A stretch of 24,694 nt of DNA from JAZKAD01 sp040389305. GTDB taxonomy: Bacteria > Pseudomonadota > Alphaproteobacteria > Rickettsiales > Rickettsiaceae. Positions 7,846 through 15,583 of the stretch are shown here, piece by piece; position 1 is the stretch's first letter; every line of letters begins with the position of its first letter. The stretch is taken from positions 1-24,694 of the forward strand of contig JAZKAD010000067.1 of assembly GCA_040389305.1 (NCBI GenBank), read 5' to 3'. A program made the translations under genes and the position numbers. The notes below the pieces were generated by a model that worked only from the letters and a program-made list of their open reading frames with translations, searched no databases and had not been told where the DNA came from.

Positions 7846-10800
7846 ATGACAGACATGAGTAACTTCTACGGACATACTGGCAACACTCAGCAATTTAATG
7901 AAATGCGCATTAATATTGCTAGCCCAGAACAAATTCGTTCTTGGTCTTATGGTGAGGTAACTAAACCTGAGACTATCAACTACAGGACATTCAAACCTGA
8001 AAAAGATGGTTTGTTTTGTGCTCGTATTTTTGGTCCTGTCAAAGATTATGAATGTTTGTGTGGTAAGTATAAACGCATGAAGTACAGAGGTATTACTTGC
8101 GAAAAATGTGGCGTAGAAGTTACGACTTCTAGAGTCAGACGCGAGCGTATGGGGCATGTGGAGCTTGCTGCTCCAGTAGCGCATATATGGTTCTTAAAAT
8201 CTTTGCCTTCTCGTATCAGTACTTTGCTTGATATGTCTCTTAAGGATCTTGAGAGAATTTTATATTTTGAATGCTACGTAGTTGTTGACCCAGGCCTTTC
8301 CGCTTTGAAGAGTGGTGAAGTTTTAACAGAAGACGCATTTCAACGCGCTCAAGATGAATATGGTGAAGATAACTTCATAGCTATGATTGGCGCCGAAGCT
8401 GTACATAAGTTGTTGAGTGACTTGGATTTACCAACTCTGCAACAGCGCTTGCAGTCAGAGCTTACAGAAACTACTTCCGAGGTAAAGCGCAAGAAAATAG
8501 TAAAGCGTTTGAAGCTTGTATCTGATTTCTTGGGGTCGCAAAACCGTCCTGAATGGATGGTAATGACTGTACTGCCTATCATTCCACCAGAAATTAGACC
8601 TCTCGTCATGCTAGATGGAGGAAGATTCGCAACTTCCGATCTGAATGAGTTGTATCGTCGAGTAATTAATAGAAATAATCGTCTGCGCCGTTTGTTAGAG
8701 CTCAAAGCTCCGGATATTATTGTTCGTAATGAAAAGCGTATGCTGCAAGAAGCGGTTGATGCATTGTTTGACAATGGTCGTCGTGGACGAGTAGTAAAAA
8801 ATACTAACAAACGCCCATTTAAATCTCTCAGCGATATGCTGAAAGGTAAAAATGGTCGTTTCCGCCAGAACTTACTTGGAAAAAGGGTAGACTATTCAGG
8901 TCGAAGCGTAATTGTAGTGGGACCAGAGCTTAAACTACATCAATGCGGACTTCCGAAGAAAATGGCTCTTGAGCTATTCAAGCCGTTTATCTACTCAAGG
9001 CTTGAGATGTATGGCATAGCTACTACCATTAAAGCTGCCAAGAAAATGGTTGAGTCAGAAAAGCCGGAAGTATGGGATATTCTAGATAAGGTTATTCGTG
9101 AACACCCAGTGCTACTTAACCGTGCACCAACACTTCACCGCCTTGGTATACAAGCATTTGAACCCCTTCTTATTGAAGGTAAAGCTATTCAGTTGCATCC
9201 ACTAGTCTGCGCTGCATTTAACGCTGACTTTGACGGTGACCAAATGGCCGTCCACGTGCCTTTATCTATCGAAGCTCAGCTTGAAGCTAGAGTGCTTATG
9301 ATGTCTACTAACAACATCTTAAGTCCTGCGAATGGCCGTCCTATTATTGTTCCTGATAAAGACGTAGTATTGGGGCTTTATTACTTAACTCTTGGCTTAG
9401 ACAATGAGCCTGGGGAGGGTATGTGCTTTGCTGAGATGTCAGAAGTGCAGCATGCTTTGTATAACAAGGTGATTACTTTGCATACAAAGATCAAATACCG
9501 TAAATCTATGATAAACGCAGAAGGAACGTCTATTCAAGCTATTGTTGAGACGACTCCTGGTAGGTTAATAGTCGGTGAGTTATTGCCTGAGCACAAAAAT
9601 GTAGGCTTTAAGCTAGTAAATAAGACAATGACTAAGAAAGATATAACGGGTGTAATGGACATCGTTTATCGTCATTGCGGACAAAAAGCGACTGTTGTAT
9701 TTGCCGATAAACTAATGGAACTTGGCTTTAAACACGTGTGTTCTTCTGGAATATCTTTCGGTATGGATGACATGGTTGTTCCTAAAACCAAAGATAAGCA
9801 TATTGATTCTACCAGATCCGAAGTAAAAGAATTTGAACTACAATATTCTGATGGTTTGATTACGTACGGAGAGAAGTACAACAAAGTTATTGATGCTTGG
9901 TCTCGTTGTACCGATAAAGTAGCTGCTGACATGATGAAAGAGATCGCGACTACGCCATCTGCAAGCGCAGATTCTGCTAATAATAAGAAAATGAACTCTA
10001 TTTACATGATGGCAACATCTGGCGCTAGGGGCTCCCCTGCTCAGATTAAGCAGCTTGCGGGTATGAGGGGTCTTATGGCAAAACCTTCTGGAGAAATTAT
10101 CGAAACTCCTATTATTTCAAACTTCCGCGAAGGACTTACCGTTCTTGAGTACTTTAACTCTACTCACGGTGCACGTAAAGGACTCGCTGATACCGCGCTA
10201 AAAACCGCTAACTCTGGTTACTTAACCAGAAGACTCGTGGATGNNNNNNNNNNTTGCTTTGGATTGTATCATCACAGAGCACGATTGCGGCACGAATGAT
10301 GGCGTAATAGTACGCGTTATCATAGATGGCGGAGAGGTAGTAGTCTCACTAGCTGAACAAATCTTAGGACGCACAGTGGCTATTGACACATACCACCCTG
10401 TCACTAATCAGATGCTAGCGGCGGCTGGAGATCTAATAGATGAAGCACGCCTAGATAAAATAGATACTGCAGGCTTAGATTCTATTAAACTAAGATCCGT
10501 GCTAACATGCAATACAGAGAATGGCGTTTGTGCTAAATGTTATGGTCGTGACCTTGCGTCTGGCTCATTAGTTTCCGTAGGAGAAGCGGTGGGTGTTATC
10601 GCGGCTCAGTCCATCGGTGAACCAGGAACTCAGCTTACCATGAGAACCTTCCACATTGGTGGTGCCGCTACTAAAGGGGCAGAGATTTCATCTATTGAAG
10701 CCACAACGGCAGCTAAGGTGAGAATCCTAAATCGTAACTTAGTGACTAATTCTGAAGGCCGTAACGTTGTGATGAGTCGCTCTTGTGAAATCGTCTTAAT

Positions 10801-12007
10801 AGATGAACGCGGACAAGAAAAAGCTATGCACAAAGTGCCTTATGGAGCGACGCTTCTTGTCGATGATGAGCAATTAGTTACCAAAGGCCAAAAAATGGCA
10901 GAATGGGATCCGTATACTATACCAATCATTACAGAGAGATCTGGTAAAGTTGTCTTTAAAGACATGGTGGACGGTATTTCTGTTAGAGATATTACGGATG
11001 AAGCCACTGGTATTGTAAATAAAGTGATCATTGAAGCTAAGCAAAGCTCCAAAGGATCTGATTTACGTCAACGTATACATCTAGTAGACGAAAAAGGTGA
11101 AACGATCATTCTGTCAAATGGTTTGGAAGCTAAGTACTATCTACCTATTGATGCTATTTTGAGTGTGGAAGATGGATCTTTAGTAAATGCTGGCGATATT
11201 TTATCTCGTATACCTCGCGAATCAAGCAAGACCAAGGATATTACGGGCGGCTTGCCACGGGTAGTAGAACTTGTGGAAGCTCGTAGACCGAAAGACCATG
11301 CAGTGATCGTAGAGGCTGAAGGACGCGTAGAATTTGGCAAAGACTATAAATCCAAGCGTCGTATCGTAATACATCCATCTGACGGCTCTACTCCAGTAGA
11401 ATACATGGTGCCAAAAGGTAAGCATGTGGTCGTTAACGAAGGAGATATGGTGAAAAAAGGTGATATGCTTATCGACGGTAATCCGGTATTGCAAGATATC
11501 CTGAAAGTTATGGGCGTGGAAGCCTTGGCGGCGTACATGGTTGGAGAAATCCAGGCAGTATATCGTTTGCAAGGTGTAAAAATCGATGATAAACATATCG
11601 AAGTAATTATCAGGCAAATGCTACAGAAAGTCGAAATCACTGACTCTGGAGACACTACATTACTTTCTGGAGAAAGAGTGGACAGGCGCGAGCTTGCTGA
11701 AATTAATACAAAAGCTGTAGAGCAGGGCTTGCGTCCAGCGGAAGCTCAACCAGTATTGCAAGGTATTACCAAAGCTTCCCTGCAGACTAGATCATTTATT
11801 TCTGCGGCGTCGTTCCAAGAGACCACAAGAGTACTTACTGAAGCTGCGGTGGCAGGCAAAGTGGATAAACTTCAGGGTCTTAAAGAGAACGTGATTGTAG
11901 GTAGGTTAATACCAGCAGGTACGGGGTTTTACATGAATAACGCAAGATTTTTAGCGAGCTGTAAGGACGCTGAAATGGACGAGCATAATAGCGATACACA
12001 TGACTGA
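7846..12007 (+). CDS. rpoC: DNA-directed RNA polymerase subunit beta' (interrupted by 10 Ns)
   Basis: Beta' is the other large catalytic subunit of RNA polymerase. The N-terminal zinc-binding cysteines are at C70, C72, C85 and C88. The catalytic NADFDGDQMAVH motif places the three Mg-binding aspartates at D461, D463 and D465. The second zinc site (CNTENGVCAKCYGRDL) and the trigger-loop region around GEPGTQLTMRTFHIGGAA follow. Ten Ns at 10244-10253 shift the frame as written. With them removed the gene reads through as RRLVD-VALD-CIITE and gives 1383 residues, a normal alphaproteobacterial length. The ATG at 7846 has a GAG 8 nt upstream; ATG 7855 is an alternative. A hairpin terminator follows the gene. 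Confidence 0.95.
10244..10253. other. Assembly gap of 10 Ns inside rpoC
   Basis: Ten Ns stand between GTGGATG and TTGCTTTGGAT. Joining the flanks gives GAT-GTT-GCT-TTG-GAT, i.e. Asp-Val-Ala-Leu-Asp, which matches the spacing of this very conserved stretch (E. coli VDVAQDL). The most economical reading is that no bases are missing and the Ns are a fixed-length placeholder between abutting contigs. Confidence 0.85.
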
Positions 12008-12011
12008 TTGA

Positions 12012-12035
12012 CCTTAAGTATGGCCTTAAGTATGG
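12012..12035. repeat. Tandem 12-bp duplication just after rpoC
   Basis: CCTTAAGTATGG occurs twice head to tail (12012-12023 and 12024-12035), starting 4 nt after the rpoC stop. The second copy supplies the left edge of the terminator stem. It looks like a recent slippage duplication. Confidence 0.8.
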
Positions 12036-12085
12036 GTAGAGTATAAAACCTTCCATGGGTCTTGCTCTACCCATACTAGTTTTAT
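12029..12085 (+). terminator. Terminator of the rpoBC transcript
   Basis: AGTATGGGTAGAG (12029-12041) pairs perfectly with CTCTACCCATACT (12065-12077), 13 base pairs around a 23-nt loop. AGTTTTATCTT follows. It begins 21 nt after the rpoC stop and is the best end for the long ribosomal-protein/polymerase transcript. The T stretch is interrupted, so efficiency is uncertain. Confidence 0.65.
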
Positions 12086-12191
12086 CTTATAAATATACGA
12101 TCATCTTATATCAAGCCTCTTCTTAAAGATCCCTTATACTATTTTTCATTCATAAATAACTTGGGGCCTGGGAAAGGCGTCAGTATGTTAA

Positions 12192-12374
12192 CTATATAAG
12201 TTTATGTGCAAAATGCAGGAACTGCTTCGCATACTCGCTTTGAAATAAAATATAATACAAGACATAAAACCACGAACAAAAAGCATGGATGATAGCCCAT
12301 AATACTGATTTATTATGAACAAAGGAAACTACCCCAGCAACAATTACTCCTAAGGAAAGTCCGGGTATCAACAT
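12192..12374 (-). CDS. Small membrane protein, unknown function
   Basis: This is a 60-residue reading frame starting at ATG 12374 (MLIPGLSLGVIVAGVVSFVH). It has two hydrophobic stretches (about residues 3-20 and 23-44) separated by HNKS, and an aromatic second segment with WAIIHAFCSWFYVLYYILF. The tail is short and polar. The pattern of one hydrophobic helix, a short polar turn, then a helix rich in W, F and Y resembles small uncharacterised inner-membrane proteins of Proteobacteria. GAGAGATTAG precedes the ATG and could act as ribosome-binding site; a TTG at 12410 would add 12 residues. It stands alone, antisense to its neighbours. I do not recognise a specific family. Confidence 0.5.
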   Translation of the reverse strand: MLIPGLSLGVIVAGVVSFVHNKSVLWAIIHAFCSWFYVLYYILFQSEYAKQFLHFAHKLI

Positions 12375-12543
12375 CTCTAATCTCTCTAATTCAAATAAAG
12401 TCAGTATCAATTAGAGCTTATTACTGGTTATTACTAAAATCAATAATACTACTGTTTAGTGAGGAAATTTGGTGGCGTCAGGATTAAGCGGATAGTACTA
12501 TTGCAACAAATAAGGGATACATTCTGCTACTTCTATAAACTAT

Positions 12544-12571
12544 TTGAAACTCACGAGAGAGTATTTATAAT
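12544..12571 (+). promoter_or_regulatory. Sigma-70-type promoter upstream of the photolyase gene
   Basis: TTGAAA (12544-12549) and TATAAT (12566-12571) are separated by 16 bp. This is the best promoter match in the intergenic stretch 12375-12731, which otherwise shows no gene. Transcription would start near 12578 and leave a leader of about 150 nt before the preferred photolyase ATG at 12732. Confidence 0.6.
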
Positions 12572-12731
12572 GCATAAACCCCAGACCAAAGATTCCTAAG
12601 GATCTTGAGTTTAAAAGAATCATCATGATTTTCATATGGATTTGAGTACTTCACTATCATCGCAACTGCAAATCAAGTCATTAGAAAATTGCCATGAAAT
12701 TAACCTGCCCAAACATCGAGGTCATTGCAGT

Positions 12732-14153
12732 ATGAAGCAATCAATTTCTATCTTCTGGTTTAGACAAGACTTACGTCTTTCAGATAATCCCGGGCTTATA
12801 GAAGCCGCTAGATTAGGAAAGGTACTACCTATCTATATTTTGGATGATTTAAGTCCATCGCCATTTAAAATGGGTGATGCCAGTAAAATTTATTTGCATC
12901 ATTCCTTGGTTAGTCTCGATCAATCATTAAATGATTGTTTGAATTTATACATTGGAAATCCAAAAGAAATAATTTTTCAACTAATCGATAAATATAACAT
13001 TAAGAATATATTTTGGAATCGTTGTTATGAGCCATGGCGTGTGTTTGATGATGCAATTATTGAAAAAAGACTTAGAGCTTTAAAAATTAATTACTCAGTT
13101 TTTAATGGATCTTACTTATGGGCGCCAGAAGAAGTTAAAAAAGAAGATGGGTCTTATTACAAAGTTTTTAGCGCCTATAAAAGAAAGGCATATTTTTTAA
13201 AGCCTAGAAAGTCTTTGCCAAGGCCAGAAAATCTTATTTTGATGAAAGACGATGGCAATGAAATAACACTTAGTGATTTTCAATTAATCCCTGAGCATGA
13301 ATGGCATAATAAAATAAAAGAGCATTGGAGATTTGGTGAAAACGCAGCGCAAAGTAAATTAGATAATCTGTTGTATAACTGTTTGTCTGGATATAAAAAA
13401 GGCAGGGATTACCCAGCAATTGATCAAACCTCAAAACTATCTGCAAGTCTCCATTTTGGTGAAATATCGCCCAATCAAATTTGGCAGTCTGTAGAGAGTA
13501 TTGGAAGATTGAACGCTTCTGAAGACGACGTGGATCACTTTTTGAGCGAAGTAATCTGGCGAGAATTTTCCTGCTACCTCATGGCGCATTTTAAAGGACT
13601 GCCCTCTGATAACTTTCAAAGTAAATTTAATGAGTTTCCTTGGGGGCATGATGAACTTCTTCTTAATGCTTGGAAGTCTGGAAATACTGGATATCCTATT
13701 GTAGATGCAGGTATGCGTGAGCTTTGGAAAACTGGCTACATGCATAATCGGGTGCGTATGATCGTCGCATCATTTTTGGTCAAAAATTTGATGATCCACT
13801 GGCATTATGGTAGAGACTGGTTTTGGGATTGCCTGGTTGATGCAGACCTTGCCAATAATAGCGCTAGTTGGCAATGGGTAGCAGGTTCAGGAGTCGATGC
13901 AGCGCCTTATTTTAGAATATTCAACCCCATAACGCAGGGAGAAAAGTTTGATGGCAATGGAGATTATACTAGAGAATTTGTGCCAGAACTAAAATTATTA
14001 CCTAATAAATATTTATTTAAACCCTGGGAAGCGCCAGAAGCAATACTGAGCAATGCCGGAGTTATTTTAGGTACGAATTATCCTAAACCAATCGTTGATA
14101 TTAAATCATCAAGAGAAAGAGCTTTATTAGCATATCATAGTATGCGGTCTTGA
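12732..14153 (+). CDS. phrB: Deoxyribodipyrimidine photolyase (class I CPD photolyase)
   Basis: This enzyme uses blue light and FADH- to split cyclobutane pyrimidine dimers in DNA. The N-terminal Rossmann-like antenna domain begins at ISIFWFRQDLRLSDNPGL. The helical FAD-binding domain has LSASLHFGEISPNQIW, EVIWREFSCYLM, GYPIVDAGMRELWKTGYMHN, the tryptophan-rich NNSASWQWVAGSG, and APYFRIFNPITQGEKFD. From ATG 12732 the protein has 473 residues, the usual length. The frame is open from ATG 12636, but the extra 32 residues resemble no photolyase and that ATG has no ribosome-binding site; GAGG lies 10 nt before 12732. The last 27 bases overlap the end of the convergent ada gene. The gene looks intact and functional. 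Confidence 0.93.
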   Translation: MKQSISIFWFRQDLRLSDNPGLIEAARLGKVLPIYILDDLSPSPFKMGDASKIYLHHSLVSLDQSLNDCLNLYIGNPKEIIFQLIDKYNIKNIFWNRCYEPWRVFDDAIIEKRLRALKINYSVFNGSYLWAPEEVKKEDGSYYKVFSAYKRKAYFLKPRKSLPRPENLILMKDDGNEITLSDFQLIPEHEWHNKIKEHWRFGENAAQSKLDNLLYNCLSGYKKGRDYPAIDQTSKLSASLHFGEISPNQIWQSVESIGRLNASEDDVDHFLSEVIWREFSCYLMAHFKGLPSDNFQSKFNEFPWGHDELLLNAWKSGNTGYPIVDAGMRELWKTGYMHNRVRMIVASFLVKNLMIHWHYGRDWFWDCLVDADLANNSASWQWVAGSGVDAAPYFRIFNPITQGEKFDGNGDYTREFVPELKLLPNKYLFKPWEAPEAILSNAGVILGTNYPKPIVDIKSSRERALLAYHSMRS

Positions 14154-15194
14154 TCTTTTCTCGTGGTTGATAAGCCATTGTTTACGCGCGATTCCACCAC
14201 CATATCCCCCAAGATCTCCATTGCTATTAATGATACGGTGGCATGGAATAACAATTGCTATTTGATTGGCCCCATTCGCATTTGCAGTAGCGCGATAGGC
14301 CGTGTTTTTACCAATAGCCTCCGCTTGGGATTTATAGGTTCGTGTGCTACCGTAAGGAATACGCATGAGCTCCTCCCAAACAAGCTTTTGGAAAGGACTG
14401 CCTAAAAGATGAAGTGAGGTTTTAAAATTTGTCAACTCTCCATCAAAGTAAGATTGAAGTTCGAGTGTAATCGATTTGATGGGGCCTGTTACCCCCGGAA
14501 TAATCGCGGCGACTAGCTTGAGTCTGAGTCTTTCAATCTCACGTTCTAAACCACGCCTATCAACAAACTCTAAAAGATACAGACCTTCGTCATCGCCAAT
14601 TGCAATCATTGGTCCGAGCTTTGTATCAAGCCAAGATGCTTTTAGCATTTTATGATGCTGGTCGAATTTTGTAGGAGCGGCGTCCATAATGCTAGAAAAA
14701 GCATCTCGAAACCCACTGCTGGATTCGTATCCTGTATTAAGTTGGGCATCAATGACAGCTTTTCCAGCGCGTATTTGTTTCATCGCAAGCCCCATCCGTC
14801 TTGCTCTTGCGTACTCAACAAAGGTCATTCCAAAGCGCTTCTTAAATTGACGACGCGCTGTTGATGCGTCGACGGATAGCCTTTCAAAATCACAATCTCT
14901 CCAGCGCTTTGATGGATCTGCCTCAACCGCATCAACCAGTGTGCGAACTAAATTTGAAACCTGATTTGGATGAGAAAGCGGGCGACAACGCATACATGGC
15001 CTAAACGAGGCCAGCAAAGCTTCTTGTGTCGTTCTATAGAATTCGCAGTTTTCAAATTTTGGTTTTCGCGCTGGGCAGTTGGGGCGTTAAAACACGCATG
15101 TTGTTTTAACGCCCACAAAGAATATACCTTCATACTGCGCATTTTTATCAAGAAGAGCCTGATAAAATTCTTGTTTTTGTACGTCTGTTATCAT
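14127..15194 (-). pseudogene. ada: Ada: methylated-DNA repair and regulator protein, disrupted by a stop codon
   Basis: The full gene would run from ATG 15194 for 355 codons, close to E. coli Ada (354). Codons 1-80 encode the N-terminal zinc domain that accepts methyl groups from phosphotriesters. Codons about 85-180 encode an AraC-type helix-turn-helix (FERLSVDASTARRQFKKRFG, FVEYARARRMGLAM, SSGFRDAFSS). The rest is an O6-methylguanine methyltransferase with active-site IVIPCHRII and GDLGGYGGG. Codon 36, where the family has the methyl-accepting cysteine in VFCRPxCPA, is TAA (15089-15087); the other three zinc cysteines remain. The Gly normally three codons earlier is Cys. Downstream domains look intact, so restart at TTG 15017 or ATG 14993 could yield a truncated methyltransferase. 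The stop lies in a perfect inverted repeat. Confidence 0.88.
15082..15114. repeat. Perfect 13-bp inverted repeat containing the ada stop codon
   Basis: GGGCGTTAAAACA (15082-15094) and TGTTTTAACGCCC (15102-15114) are exact reverse complements around the 7-nt loop CGCATGT. On the ada strand the first arm encodes the conserved GVKT segment and the second arm covers codons 34-38, including the stop. Confidence 0.93.
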
Positions 15195-15209
15195 TATACC
15201 CTACATTAA

Positions 15210-15230
15210 TAGTCTTGTGATCCAAGACTA
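15210..15230. repeat. Inverted repeat upstream of ada, possible operator
   Basis: TAGTCTTG (15210-15217) and CAAGACTA (15223-15230) are exact reverse complements around TGATC. The dyad lies 16-36 bp upstream of the ada start on the minus strand, in the range of a regulator-binding site or a leader hairpin. The wider stretch 15231-15429 shows no gene and no strong promoter. Confidence 0.4.
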
Positions 15231-15429
15231 ATTACTTGTTGTTATAGGGTTAACTATAGTGATCCCAAAAAATCTTGCGACCGAAATTCAGGCATTGATT
15301 TTTTATTTTAATTCTATTTTTGAGAGAAAACTTCACTTTTCTTTATTAATGAGATAAGGACATATGTAGGGCATCTAAAGCACGTCAAAGTCTATGAATG
15401 CTGAGGTTTAGAGATAGTTTGATTATTTG

Positions 15430-15456
15430 AAAATCATGCCCAAAAAACTTGAGCAT
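15430..15456 (-). terminator. Terminator after tRNA-Ser
   Basis: Read on the minus strand, ATGCTCAA (15456-15449) pairs with TTGGGCAT (15443-15436), with one T-G pair and a GTTTT loop. It is followed by GATTTTC. It begins 7 nt after the tRNA CCA end and would stop transcription coming from tRNA-Ser or from gyrA. Confidence 0.5.
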
Positions 15457-15463
15457 TAAAAGC

Positions 15464-15555
15464 TGGCGGAGTGAGGGGGATTCGAACCCCCGATACGGTT
15501 TAAGCCGTATAACGGTTTAGCAAACCGTCGCCTTCAGCCTCTCGGCCACCACTCC
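15464..15555 (-). tRNA. trnS: tRNA-Ser (anticodon GCU)
   Basis: This 92-nt class II tRNA has acceptor arms GGAGTGG and TCACTCC, the start GGAGTGGTGGCCGAGAGGC typical of tRNA-Ser, and anticodon stem ACGGT/ACCGT with loop TTGCTAA (anticodon GCT). The long variable arm is TACGG-CTTAAA-CCGTA, the T arm contains GGTTCGAATCC, and CCA is encoded. It decodes AGC and AGU. It starts only 28 nt after the gyrA stop on the same strand, with no terminator between, so it may be co-transcribed with gyrA. Confidence 0.97.
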
Positions 15556-15583
15556 TAAAACAGAAAGAGATTTATAACATCAT

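Noticed and set aside
8349..8810. 153-residue minus-strand frame inside rpoC
   Set aside because: Antisense shadow of strongly conserved beta' sequence.
10241..12007. Second half of rpoC as a separate gene starting at the N run
   Set aside because: Joining the flanks without the Ns gives one continuous, correctly spaced beta' protein.
12636..12731. N-terminal extension of photolyase from ATG 12636
   Set aside because: No ribosome-binding site, and the 32 extra residues do not resemble photolyase; ATG 12732 fits the family start.
15087..15089. TAA in ada as a recoded sense codon
   Set aside because: No sign of stop-codon reassignment elsewhere: other genes end normally with TAA, TAG and TGA.
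14948..15151. 67-residue minus-strand frame overlapping the 5' part of ada
   Set aside because: It runs in a different frame across the Ada zinc domain, whose correct frame shows clear homology apart from one stop.
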